Shown: positions 44,085 to 54,622, numbered from the stretch's first letter. The stretch: 64,000 nt of DNA from Meconema thalassinum (GCA_946902985.2 OX336389.2:337502444-337566443), one strand, 5' to 3'. The notes: a model not told the origin generated them from the letters alone. A program made the numbers and translations.

Positions 44085-45958
44085 ATCATTGGCTTTAACT
44101 CGAATCCGACTTCTACCTTCAGTCCAGTTTGTGGATGTGTTTACGGTGAATAAAGAGTCCAATCCTGGCATAGAACAAGCGTCCACACAAGTCACATAGT
44201 ATTGCTGGAGGAGGACGCGGTTGGGCTGCTCGAAGTTTCCTAGCTTGACGCTTGGCCTCTTCATGTGTGCGTCGATCCCTTTCAAAAGTTTTTACAGTAT
44301 CCGAGATGGTACGGCGCCAAGTTGAGCGGTCTTCAGCCAGCATGTCCCAGGTTTGTGAATCAAGACCTGTCAATTTCAGGGTCTGCTTAAATTGGTCCTT
44401 GTAGCGCCTCTTAGGACCACCATGAGGTCTGGTGCCATAGCATAACTCACCATATAGCATTTGACGAGGGAATCTCACATCATCCATCCATCCATCCATC
44501 TAAATTGGTGACCTATTATGGATGATTCTATGCTGTTGATTTGAGCCTTTTCAAGAACAGCAATATTGGTAATGTGGTCTTCCCATTTAATCCTCAGAAT
44601 TGATCGAAGTTTTTGTAGGTGGAAGCGCTCAAGCTTCCTAAGATCACGTCGGTAAAGGGTCCACGTTTCACAGCCATACAACAATGTAGAAATGACTACT
44701 GCTTTGTACACCATTCGCTTTGTACTCATGGACAGATCTTTATTCATGAAGACCCGGTGCGCTAATCGTCCATATGCTGCATGGGCTGCGCCAATTCTCT
44801 TATCCACATCCTGCCCACAGGTACAGCTCACAGAAATGGTACTGCCCAGGTACTAGAAGTGGTCTACCTGCTCTAATGGCAAATTTGAGATGGAGATATT
44901 GAACTGAGGAAGAGGTGTGCCTAGTGAAGGTTGTGCCAAGACTTTAGTCTTATTGACATTTATGGTAAGACCAAAGCGATCACATGCACTTTTGTAACAA
45001 TTAACTGACTCTTGCAGCTCTTCTGGTGTGAGAGTTGGTGCCGCAGCATCATCTGCATACAACATATTAGTAACATTAGTAACCTGAGTTTTCCTCAAGG
45101 AGCGGAGACGAGTTAGGTTGAAAACCCTCCATCAAAACGATACTTGACATCCACACCTGGGATGTTTGTGGGTGAATCATAAAGCATAGCAGCCAAGTAC
45201 AGCGCGAAAAGCGTTGGAGCCAGTACACATCCTTGTTTCAGTCCATGGGTAATAGGAAATTCATCGGACATCTTATTCTGATGGCAAACTTGACCTGTCA
45301 TGCCATCATGGAGAGCCTTGATTAGATCTACAAAACCGCTTCAGCACCGCCCACATGGCTGGTCTTGGAACCAAATCAAATGCCTTTTCCAAGTCATAAA
45401 AGACTAAGAAGAGTGGATTCTGTTGTTCTCTAAATTTTTCTTGCAGCTGTCTCACACAGAAAATCAAGTCAATTGTGCTTCTGGAAGCTCTAAATCCGCA
45501 TTGTGACTCTGAGAGGATCTACTCAGAGATAACCTTGAGGCGGTTAAGTAGAATTCTTGCAAGAATCTTCCCCACAATGAGAGCAGTGATATACCGCGGT
45601 AGTTGCCACAAACACTGTGATCACCCTTCTTTAAGATAGTGATGATAGTGGCATTCTTTAGGTCTCCAGGTACCTTTCTTGATTTCCATATTCTGAGTAT
45701 AAGGGTGAAAATCCTTGTTTTGAGGGAATGACCTCCGGCTTGAATTAGTTCCAGAGGGATGTTATCTGGGCCAGGTGCCTTTCTGGGTTTCAATTGGGTG
45801 AGAGCTGCAGTGAATTCATGATAAGTAGGAGGTATTTCCAACCACAGTTGTTCAGGTTGTTGCGGCACATCACAAAGGAAGTCTTCAGTAGCTGCTGATG
45901 GACGATTTAGGAGATTGGAGAAGTGCTCCTTCCAGCGTTCCATGATTTCTTGACTGTC
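44085..45958 (-). pseudogene. LINE reverse transcriptase pseudogene
   Basis: Reading down the minus strand: ERWKEHFSNLLNRPSAAT (45940), LKPRKAPGPDNIPLELI (near 45750), KNATIITILKKGDHSVCGNY and RGISLLS (near 45600-45650). Then ITHGLKQGCVLAPTLFALYL (near 45210-45250) and MLYADDAAAPTLT with the catalytic YADD (near 45050). Next are LLYGCETWTLYRRDLRKLER (near 44650-44690) and PHGGPKRRYKDQFKQTL. A final CDLCGRLFYARIGLFIHRKH zinc-finger-like motif lies near 44130. Stops and shifts break it near 45120, 45310, 44860 and 44490. The C-terminal finger suggests an RTE/CR1-like group; the exact clade is uncertain. Confidence 0.88.
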
Positions 45959-45966
45959 AGTAAAGG

Positions 45967-48900
45967 CAGTGGTTTAGTTGGACCGGAACGGGCCGGAGCG
46001 CCGTTCCGGAAAATATCTTCCCGCTTTAGAATGACGTAACAATTTTACATTCAGTAAGGAAATCGTTTATAATCTATACATAGATTAACAAATTCACAAA
46101 GAAATTTGATAAAATGGTCCGGCTAGCTCAAAACAGTTGCCAGCGTTTCGCCCCAGTGTACCAATGGGCTCTTCAGTTGGTTATGGTACACCTCACCAAG
46201 ACGCGTGGCTAGTACATACTGTGAAGGCCGCTGCAAGGCACAAAATGTCGCCACGAGCAGCGCCAATGTACTACAGAAGTCAAAACTTCCTTTCAAAATA
46301 ATGTTAGCTTACCTTGCTAATCCATAAATATCTATACATAGCGCTGAAACGTCACGGGTGTACTCTAGCGGACTAATATCGAACCTTACGGTTTTATGTT
46401 CATAAAATACGGTCGCTTTTACACTCCTGGGCGTTTTTCTGGTTCTCTAAGGTTGGCTACACTGCTATTGGATACGGAGAGCGGGAAGTGAGCACAACAA
46501 CTTTCTTCCGCTCGTTATGTTTGTGTGAATCCATGTTTTATTTTATGTTTTGCTCGATGTGTTGCTGTGAAGCAGATATTACGGAATCTCTCTGCAGTTA
46601 ATGAACATCAGTAGCCCCGTAGTACCTTTCAAGTTTTCCAGTGACTGTGAAAGTGAGTTGTGAGTCACAACTTGTTACAATGAGTTTACTTAAGTGGCTG
46701 GGTTCAAAAAAAACGTGCTGGGAATGAAGATGAAGAATCAAAGAATACTAAAAAGGTGTGTGATGGCTCAAGTAAAAACGAAACTGAATGGAGTTCCGAG
46801 AACATTAGTTTCATTAAAGACGTGAGTATAGAGATAGACCCTGGGTTAAATGTTGCTGAAACGTGTGATGCAGATTCAAGGGAGAATCTAGGTTATGGTT
46901 CTACACCTACCATCGACTGTGAAATTCAAGGACTCACCTACCGAAAACAAGATTTTCCAGACTGTTGGAACGAGTCTCAGTACCGTTATTTTTTTGTCAG
47001 AGAACGAGTGGTTATTTGCAGGAAATAAAAATTTAGGCTGCAATATATGTAAAGAGGAAAGTAAATTAGGATTAGGAGTTTCTAAAGGGGCAGGACTTAA
47101 GCTAATGAAAGTATGGGTAGAATGCAAGGTTCATCCCAACGGAAATAATATTAATCAACATTAATCAACAACAAACAAGCATTAGGAAAAATATTTGAGC
47201 ACAAAAATTCAGAATCTCACAAAAAAGCTATGTTACAAAAATCAGAATCCAATAAAAAGATATTTGAAAGTTGCCTGGACACTATGAATGTCAAACACCT
47301 AGAAACCACCGTTCGAGTATTTCGAACAGCATACTCAATTGCGAAAAGAAATAGACCCTTCGTAGACCTACAGGCTTATGTTGAACTTCAACAATTAACT
47401 GGTTTAGATGTGGGACGAGTTCTTCATACAAATTTTAGTTGTGCTAATATTATTGAACACATTTCACCGGTAATGAGAAATAAAATAGCAAAATCTATAA
47501 CAGAAAATCAGAGGAAAATCAGTATTATGATTGACGAATCAACAACAGTTAGTGTAAAATCTGCGTTAGTATTATGTTTGAGATGTGCTCTTTCAGATAA
47601 CTCTGAAGTTGTTTCCTTTTTCTGGGACTTGATAGAACTTTAATCAACTACAGCAGATGTTATTACTCGAGAGATATTGAAGAATCTTTCTTCATATGGG
47701 ATGAATGAAAACTTTCGGGCAGAACATTTAGTTGGTCTAACATGTGATGGGGCCTCTGTAATGTTAGGTAAAAAAAATGGAGTTGGAGCACAGTTTTTAA
47801 AGTTATTTCCAGATATAGTAATCTGGCACTGTTTAAACCATCGCTTGGAATTGGCCGTTTCTGATACAAGGAATGAAGTTACGTGTGTTAACCATTTCCA
47901 TTCTTTCTTTGACAAATTGTATTCTTCATACAGCATGTCTCCCAAAAATCAAAGGGAACTCAACATTTGTGCTGCTTCACTGGAACAAAGAGTTAAGAAG
48001 ATTGGGAAAATATATACAATAAGATGGGTAGTTTCAAGCCAGAGAACTGTAAAAGCTGTCTAGGAAAACTACAGTGCTCTAGTAAAATATTTTAGTGAGG
48101 CCAAAAATGACCACCAGAGAGACTCCAAAGAAAGGGCAAAATTCCAAGGTCTAGAAAATATGTTAACTTGTGTAGAATTTCTAGAAAATATTGCAATTAT
48201 GTATGATGCTCTTGTTGAGTTAGCTGATTTGTCATTAGAGTTGCAGAAAAGAGAGACAAGTCTGACAGAGGCTCAAAATGCAATCAAGCGTACTATAAAA
48301 GTGTTTGAATCTATGTGTAACTTAGCTTCTGGAGGATACTACAGAACAGTTCTTAAAGCAGCAGAAAACAAAAAGTTTAAAAACATAGGATTACATGATT
48401 CTAAAAAAGTTGTAAAAATTGACAGAAAACAGTTTTTCAGAAGTCTTGTGAACAATTTAAATAACAGGCTTATGGAAAATGTGTCCACATCATCTCATCT
48501 TGTTTCCAGCTCTAGTCAGCAGAGACATGAGAGAATGACGAAAGTTATCAGTGATTCAAAGGTACTATACAAAAATAATTGACCCTCCACTTCTACTTTG
48601 GATATCTGCTATGGTGATGAGAGTGTCGGCAACCTTTGTGACTATTTCCACATGTCAGACAAGAGGAGGTACATTAATGCTTTTAGAAAGTATGTCGAGA
48701 CCAAGGAAATTCCAGTGGAGCTGATGCCTTTAATCAAGACTGTACAGACCATTCCCATCTCTTCCGCAGAAGCTGAAAGAACTTTCAGTACCATGATTGA
48801 GATCCACACCGAAAAGAGAAATAGGCTGCTGGTTGAAAGATCAAGCGGACTTATTTTCATAAGCAGCGTAGGACCTCCTGTGCATTTATTTAACCCACAA

Positions 48901-49062
48901 CCATATGTCAAGTCATGGCTACGAAAGGGGAGACGTTCAGCTGATGAAACAACTTGTCGGAAACACGAGGCCGCTGATTTTGACACCGAATACGAGTCCA
49001 TTTGGAAATTGCTGAATTAATATGGTGAGTTCCTGTAAATATTTTTTCCAACTAAATCACTG
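45967..49062 (+). mobile_element. hAT DNA transposon, KIAA1586-like, complete ends
   Basis: The inverted repeats CAGTGGTTTAGTTGGA (left) and CAGTGATTTAGTTGGA (right, reverse complement) differ at one base. The 8-bp target duplication AGTAAAGG at 45959-45966 and 49063-49070 is exact. The flanks belong to the LINE: the minus-strand reading passes from IYGPSRSSSG (49071-49146) through the duplication to TDSQEIMERWKEHF (below 45959). The length is 3096 bp. Confidence 0.95.
46681..49020 (+). pseudogene. hAT transposase pseudogene
   Basis: Starts at ATG 46681 (MSLLKWLGSKK), shifts frame near 46710 and again near 46930-46960. A TTF/BED-type zinc segment WLFAGNKNLGCNICKEESKL lies near 47010-47065. 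A 10-bp tandem duplication near 47150-47170 (ATTAATCAAC twice) breaks the frame. From 47188 to 49020 it is one frame with three in-frame stops (47641, 48061, 48580). Motifs: SIMIDESTT with the first catalytic Asp (near 47525), LTCDGASVMLGKKNGVG with the second (near 47740), RWVVSSQRTV (near 48025) and the dimerisation signature PISSAEAERTFSTM (near 48750-48795). The pattern resembles the vertebrate KIAA1586-type domesticated hAT family. Confidence 0.9.
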
Positions 49063-49146
49063 AGTAAAGGTAGTAGAATTATCAGCGCTTTTCAGTGTAC
49101 CTGATGATGAGCGAGATGGTCCATATATTTCCTTGAGTACTGCATA

Positions 49147-50146
49147 GAACCATGCGTGTACTTTAAGAAACAAGCCCAAGGTATGGAAATTATTGCATTA
49201 TATGTGGATGATTTCATTGTGACTTATAATGAAGAGTATGAGATCAAGTCATTGAAGACCTGTATTGATAAAGAATTTAAGGTACGAGATCTTGGACCAA
49301 TTTCTTATATTTTAGGTATTAAAATAAGGCAAGATAAGAAGAATGGTACAATGTATCTTAGCCAAGAGCAGTACATCAGTGAGATTGCAAATAAATATGG
49401 TATGCACGATGCACGTCCCATTGTTACTCCTTTGGAAACCAAACCAAATCCTGGTGTGTCTGATACAGAAACTAGTGATCTTCCTTATAGAGAACTCATA
49501 GGTTCACTCATGTGTTTGCACGCGTCCAGATATAAGCTATGCGATATCATATCGCAGTCAATTTAATCATTGTTACAATGAATTTCACTGGTCTGCTGCA
49601 AAGCGAGTGCTGCGTTATTTAAATTGCACAAAAGACTTGTCACTTAAGTATGTCAGGAATGGAGGTCAATTCATGGGATTTGTTGATGCTGACTGGGCTA
49701 ATGATAGCACTGACCGAAAATCATACAGTGGTTTTGTGTTCAAAATGGCAGGTGGTGCTGTATCATGGGGGGCTCAAAAGCAAAAATGCATTTCCTTATC
49801 ATCTACTGAAGCAGAATATGTTGCACTGAATGAAGGTGTAAGAGAAGCTGTTTGGTTGAAACGTGTTTTTTCTAACTTTATAGATCTCAAGTCACCGATC
49901 ATATTATTTAGTGATAGTCAATCAGCTCAAAAACTGGCAAAAAATCCAGTCCACCATAATAGGACCAAACATATTGACACTAAATATCACTATGTTAGAG
50001 ATGCTTTGGATTCTAAAGTCATATACATCAAATATGAGGACAATTCAAAAATGACTGCAGACATCCTAACAAAGCCTCTTCCTAAGCCTAAGCATATCTA
50101 TTTTTGTAAAGACTTGGGTCTTGAATCATGTCCTCTACTCCAATAG
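49147..50146 (+). pseudogene. copia reverse transcriptase 3' part and RNase H
   Basis: Resumes with CVYFKKQAQGMEIIALYVDD (catalytic YVDD near 49200), then VRDLGPISYILGIKI and YISEIANKYGM. A frame change near 49513 leads to RPDISYAISYRSQFNHC. From 49607 the frame is open to the stop at 50144: GFVDADWANDSTDRKSYSGF, SLSSTEAEYVALNEGVREAV, LFSDSQSAQKLAKNP and HIDTKYHYVRD give all the RNase H acidic residues. The end LTKPLPKPKHIYFCKDLGL is typical of copia. This part is the best preserved of the element. Confidence 0.92.
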
Positions 50147-50159
50147 GTTTAAGGAGGTG
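50147..50159 (+). promoter_or_regulatory. Polypurine tract of the copia-like element
   Basis: GTTTAAGGAGGTG directly precedes the right LTR. Such tracts prime plus-strand DNA synthesis in LTR retrotransposons. Confidence 0.8.
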
Positions 50160-50364
50160 TGTTGGAATATGTGACCATGGTTTGTGTTGGTCACACTGTT
50201 AATCAGTAAACCTGTTCCATAGAGATATGTTTCTCTTTTGATTTTGTTTTGGTGTGTATAAAAGAATGTTGTATCACCTTGTTCGTTCAGTTCTGTTCTA
50301 GTAAATGTCAAGTACATTAAACGTGTGTTCCATTTCAATTGCCTGTGTGCCTCGTAATCCTACA
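50160..50364 (+). repeat. Right LTR of the copia-like element
   Basis: Starts TGTTGGAATATG, ends CCTACA. It has an extra 6 bp (GATTTT-like) relative to the left LTR near 50240. Confidence 0.93.
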
Positions 50365-51040
50365 GCTCTAACATACTGCAATTACAAGTTGTCGTCCAAA
50401 CCTTAAAACTATTGAACGATAATTCTCTTACAGTTTTTCTTCTATCTGGTTTTCAGAATCAGTAAATCAATTGATTGTGTACAGGTTTTTCTTCTGCATT
50501 CTAATTCCATAAATATCGATTTTTGTAAGAAGTGTGCTTTTTGCAAATACTGTTGCTGTATCATTCTACAATATGAGTTGTCGTCTAAAACCTTAAAACT
50601 ATCATCAGCATATAGGGCTCATACATTAACAGTGACGAATTGCATTCTAATTTCATAAATAACAATTTTTGTAAGAAGTGTGCTAGCCTATTTGCAAATA
50701 CTGTTGCTGTAACATGCTGCAAGTATGAGTTGTCGTCTAAAACCTTAAAACTATTGAACTTTAATTCTCTTACAGTTTTTCTTCTATCATTTCGCATGGA
50801 TTGAGTACTCAAATCGTATAATTTCATAAATATCGAAAAACCGGCGAGTGTTATGATGATCCAATTTTCAGTGATTGTCTTCTTAGGTTAGGGAGCGTAC
50901 AACTTGGAATTCTGACTGAAATGTATCGAATAACCGGTGAGTGTTACGGCTAAGCTGTGTATCATTGGACTCAGCACACAAATGGCATTAACCGTGACGA
51001 ATTGCATTCTAATTTCATAAATATCAAAGAAAGAAACCAG
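50365..51040. repeat. Repeat field, middle part ('GACGAATTGCA' family)
   Basis: Immediately after the right LTR the sequence reads GCTCTAACATACTGCAATTA, continuing the unit cut at 40837. Further copies of the same blocks start near 50495, 50635 and 50995. The stretch 'ataaccggtgagtgttacggctaagctg' recurs in a form seen near 40350. Confidence 0.8.
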
Positions 51041-51044
51041 CCAC

Positions 51045-51952
51045 AGCACGCTCTCATGCTGACTCTCCACTCGGGAAAGCGAAAGCTCCCCTGTAGGTAA
51101 CGTGCAAAGGAGTTTAGCGCTGAGCGCTCCCACACAGGACCGGGAATGCTGACCTGCAGGCAGTGTGCGAAGGAGTTTAACGCTGATCGTTGGACTTGGG
51201 AACAAGGAAGCCTCACTATAAGCGGGGCGTGAGGAAGTTATCCAACGAGTGCTGTCCTGATACGGGAGAAAGAGACTCCTCAGCCAACAAGATAAAGCAG
51301 GAAATCTTGACCAAGATGCTTTCTGCCCGGAGTGCACCCAGAAGCAACAAAAAGGAATTCTGCCCGATATGTCAGATGCAATGCACTAATGAGGACAGCA
51401 CAATCGAATGTGATAGGTGCAGAGAAAAGACCACGAGAACTGTACTGGCCTCATTGGCCAGGAAGTCAGAGACCTTGAAAGAAAGAACAGGAAACTGATA
51501 TGGCTGTGTGAAACATGTAATCCTGAGGCTCTGGACATGAATAAATCCTGTAGGGTGGTAATAGCCGCCCTCGCCGAAAAGGTCGAGGACCTAACACAAT
51601 ACATCAAAACCCGACTTCAGGAAAACATGGAAAATGAGATCAATGAAGCAGTATACATTGCTCACAGAAATAAACCAGCTACAGCGCGCTCTCATGCTGA
51701 CGCTCCACTCAAGAAAGCGAAAGCACCCCTGTAGGTAACGTGCAAAGGAGTTTAGCGCTGAGCGCTACCACACAGGACTGGGAAAGCTGCCCTGCAGGCA
51801 GTGTGCGATGGAGTTTAACGCTGATCGTTGCACTTAGGAACAAGGAAGCCTCACTCTAAGCGGGGCGTGAAGAAGTTTTCTAACGAGGGCTGTCCTGATA
51901 AGGGAGAAAGAGGCTCCTCAGCCAACAAGATAAAGCAGGAAATCTTGGCCAA
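51045..51952 (+). repeat. Tandem duplication of a ~627-bp segment (partial second unit)
   Basis: 51050-51325 and 51678-51952 are nearly identical over about 275 bp. Both contain 'gtaggtaacgtgcaaaggagtttagcgctgagcgct', 'gcagtgtgcga.ggagtttaacgctgatcgttg' and 'caacaagataaagcaggaaatcttg.ccaagatgctttc'. The duplicate ends exactly where the repeat field resumes (ATAAATATCGAATAACTGG). Within each unit, TGCAAAGGAGTTTAGCGCTGA and GCGA.GGAGTTTAACGCTGA form a further short repeat. Confidence 0.88.
51190..51734 (+). pseudogene. PHD-finger protein fragment, LINE ORF1-like
   Basis: The first frame reads KLSNECCPDTGERDSSAN and then EFCPICQMQCTNEDSTIECDRC. A one-base frame change near 51425-51440 leads to HENCTGLIGQE, LIWLCETCNPE and a helical tail RVVIAALAEKVEDLTQYIK, ending at 51732. 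Together Cys-x2-Cys, Cys-x2-Cys, His-x2-Cys and Cys-x2-Cys give a full C4HC3 PHD finger. PHD fingers with a following coiled coil are known in ORF1 of some insect non-LTR retrotransposons, which is my preferred reading. No reverse transcriptase follows. A host gene fragment is possible. Confidence 0.7.
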
Positions 51953-52060
51953 GATGCTTTCATAAATATCGAATAACTGGTGAGTGTTATGATGATCGAA
52001 TTTTCAGAGATTGCCTTCTTAAGTTAGAGAAGGTACAGCTTGGAATTCTAACTGAAATGA
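51953..52060. repeat. Repeat field, right end
   Basis: ATAAATATCGAATAACTGGTGAGTG, then 'attttcagagattg.cttctta' and 'acagcttggaattctaactgaaatg', matches 50830-50935. After about 52060 the similarity stops. Confidence 0.7.
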
Positions 52061-52307
52061 AAATGGTGTTCTATAATCATTTGGTTGAAATAAAAAAATA
52101 ACAACCTTTCTCCTTAAGTCACTCATTATAAACCTATTGGGGAAAGGATGACTAATGAACATGCGTGATTTCTCGCACGGGTCCGCTAGTTCTTAAATAA
52201 TGCTGAATGTTGTTTCATTTTGTGTAATTATTACGGTGTCATCATCGTTAAAAACTATTTATGCTGTTGCACTGAAATATCACACATTTTAGACCTACTC
52301 CGTACGC

Positions 52308-52482
52308 TTGTAACTTTGCGTGATCTCTAACCTCTTGGTCATAAACCACGGGATCTCCTTCTAACGTAAAATCCGAATCGCTGGACATTTCACCTAGAAA
52401 GTCTCACATACCGTTACATTAACTGTGTATCCACGTTGATGAGAGGCAAGCAGCTTGACTGCTGCACCATCACAGCCCTTGT
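52308..52482 (-). mobile_element. tRNA-derived SINE, family C, copy 3
   Basis: Aligns with 655-836, including 'gatgagaggcaagcagcttgac.gctgcaccatca' at the head end (52438-52475). It is more diverged than the other copies and the B box is worn. Confidence 0.6.
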
Positions 52483-52984
52483 TATACATTTTGATCTTCT
52501 GAGGCTAGTTTTAATTATTCAAATCCGTGCTCTATACAATTAATCAAACGAGTACGGTAGCGAATTTTCTGTTCAAATGCCTCTTCATAATTAGTTTTCC
52601 CCTAGTAATTTCAACTACAACTACTGTAAAACTGAAACCCCTCCCATGAGAAAATTCTGGTATTATAACGCCTCCGGGATGTGTTATCGATAGGCTGTAT
52701 GTCTTTGATTTGATACGGTAACTGATTTGACCACACTGTAAGTCGGGCGGAAGCAGTTTGTCACCAGCTTAACCTGTTTCGTGAAGATAGTTTTAATATG
52801 CGTATTGTCAAGCTTTCACAATCAACATGTGCATTATAAATGACTCTGACGTGCCGAAAAGGATATTGTGCAATCATACGCCGGATGTGAAATAAGTTAC
52901 TCCAGTCGACTGTGGATGAAGAACCTTAAAGTAGTGAAATGCATATACTGTATTCGAATAAATACATCCCATATTTCTTCCATC
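52483..52984. other. No recognisable feature
   Basis: AT-rich sequence; nothing recognised. Confidence 0.5.
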
Positions 52985-53358
52985 CGCCGCGTGGCACAGA
53001 GGTCCGGGTTTGATTCCTGACTCTGCCGAAACTTTTAATTCTGGTCTGAGGGCTGGAGCGGGGTACACTCAGTCTCATGAGGCAAATCTGAGAAGAGAAA
53101 GATTCAATTCCCACCTCAGCCATCCTGGAAGTGGCTTTCCGCGGTTCCCCACTTCGACGCCAGGCAAATGCCGGAGTGGTTCCTAACCTAAAGCCACAGC
53201 AGCCTCCTTCTCAATCCTCACCTAAATTAGAAATTCACACTACTAGACATCACAATAACACAGGTTATCAGACATAAAAATATATACATGCGTACAAGTA
53301 CACGGGGCTAAATGAACTCGATGTCCAAGCCCCTCAACTGAAACAACTACAACAACGT
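52985..53358 (+). mobile_element. tRNA-derived SINE, family H, copy 1
   Basis: B-box-like GGGTTTGATTCCTGACTC near 53006, then 'ggctggagcggggtacactcag' and 'gattcaattcccacctcagcc'. Next are the 'ggctttccgcggttccccactt' body (related to family B) and a 3' part with 'cacaggttatcagaca' and 'gatgtccaagcccctcaactg'. The same order is seen at 53455-53848. The A box is incomplete. Confidence 0.75.
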
Positions 53359-53454
53359 ATTTCTTCCACAGCCAGTTAGTCCTTTTTCTATTCTCTTCAT
53401 GTCAAGGATCTATTTTACATTTCTAACAGGCATATTTTATTATTCACTGTTGAC

Positions 53455-53848
53455 TTCTGTAGTCTTGGTGTCAGTATTGAGACTCTGGGCCCAAAAGTCC
53501 TGGGTTCAATTCTCGGCTCTGCCAAGAAATTTAATTCAAGTCTGAAGGTTGGAATGGAGTACACTAGCCTCATGAGATAAAACTGAGAAGAGAGAGGCTC
53601 GATTCCCACCTCAGCTGTCCTAGAAGTGGTTTTCCGTGGTTTCCCCACTTCTACTCGAGGAAAATGTCGAATAAAGCAAGGCCACTGACACCACTTTCCA
53701 AATCCTAGTCTCAATTACAAATACACCCACTACTACAGCCAGCACATTGACACATGCTATCAGACAGATTACACACATACACACCCACCCAAGTACACGG
53801 GGATACATGACCACGACGCCACAAAACCCCTAAAAGGACAACTTGAAT
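53455..53848 (+). mobile_element. tRNA-derived SINE, family H, copy 2
   Basis: Same order of blocks as 52985-53358: GGGTTCAATTCTCGGCTCTG, 'ggttggaatggagtacact', 'gattcccacctcagctgtcc', 'ggttttccgtggtttccccacttc' and the long 3' part. It lies about 100 bp downstream of copy 1 in the same orientation. Confidence 0.75.
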
Positions 53849-53997
53849 AATACAATTTGCGTCACGATCTGACTGGCCCTTATGGTGATGTGTCCCTCTT
53901 ATCTGGTGAAATGATGACTATATACTCATTCTTAATAATAATTATTGAACATCCCAGTACAAAGAAAACATATTTTCAAAGATGTAAGCAGTAATTA

Positions 53998-54230
53998 AGA
54001 TTCACGGGAGCGGCTTTGGAGGCGTACCGGTAGTTGGTAACATGCTGAGCTTCTATGCCCATGGTCGCGAGTTTAAACCCAGCCGAAGTCGTCGGATTTT
54101 CTATGAGCGTTAAAAATCCCTCAGTTTGCCTTCCTTCAGAGGGGAAGTAAAGCCGGCGGTCCCATGTCATAGATTTATGGCATGATAAAGAACCTTCCAC
54201 TAATTACACTTGTGTGAAGCTAAATTAGGC
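53998..54230 (+). mobile_element. tRNA-derived SINE, another family
   Basis: A-box-like TACCGGTAGTTGGTAACATG and B-box-like GCGAGTTTAAACCCAGCC near 54068. A body containing 'agaggggaagtaaagccggcggtcccatg' follows. One copy only in this window. Confidence 0.5.
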
Positions 54231-54317
54231 CTATAGGTTAGATTTGACCAACGCGGTGGCAGCAAAAGTTGGAACTACTTGAAAATCGAATGTCTGCAGT
54301 CCTTACTTTAATTAAAC

Positions 54318-54622
54318 CGATAGCAGTGGCTACGCTGGCTAAAGCGCAGCGTTAGGTCATGGGGCCAAGCTCTCTGCTGACTCGGTAGACGCGTGGGTTC
54401 AAGCCCCACCGTCGGCCGTCCTTGAAATGGTTTTCCGTGGTTTCCCATTTTCAACACCAGGCAAATGCTGTGACGGTACCTTCTGACAGGCCACGGCCGC
54501 TTCCTTCCACATCCTTGCCCAGTTTCATTCATCTTCATCCATTCCATCTCTCATCCCGACGCGCAGGTCGCCCACGGGTGTGGGCTAGAAAGACCTGCAC
54601 TCGGCCTCTCAGGAGGCCACAC
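54318..54622 (+). mobile_element. tRNA-derived SINE, family B, copy 3
   Basis: Head GTGGCTACGCTGGCTAAAGC and B box GGGTTCAAGCCCCACC are almost identical to 1202-1569 read on its own strand. Past 'cagtttcattcatcttc' the tail differs: 'gcgcaggtcgcccacgggtgtgggctag'. A near-duplicate ACTTTAATTAAA / ACTTAAATTAAA flanks it (54305-54316 and about 54623-54636). A family H 3' fragment follows to about 54775. Confidence 0.8.

Larger units (their letters stand above)
44080..49146 (-). mobile_element. 5'-truncated LINE inserted antisense in copia pol, itself split by a hAT
   Basis: Minus-strand non-LTR retrotransposon occupying 44080-45958 and 49071-49146. Its 3' end is an ATGATGATGA-type tail against the copia sequence at 44080. 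The copia sequence GAACCCTGTGTG (44068-44079) reappears as GAACCATGCGTG (49147-49158), an imperfect 12-bp target duplication. The 5' end is truncated within the region before reverse transcriptase. Confidence 0.85.
40838..50364 (+). mobile_element. copia-like LTR retrotransposon, with nested inserts
   Basis: Two LTRs of 199 and 205 bp begin TGTTGGAATATGTGAC and end in TTACA or CTACA. The flanking 5-bp sites GCTCC (40833-40837) and GCTCT (50365-50369) lie within the repeat field, where the empty sequence would read CTGTTGCTCTAACAT. A primer-binding-site candidate ATTATGGGCCCAGCC follows the left LTR at 41038, as in Drosophila copia. A polypurine tract TTTAAGGAGGTG precedes the right LTR. Gag and pol are in the usual Ty1/copia order but broken. 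A LINE and a hAT occupy 44080-49146. Confidence 0.93.
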
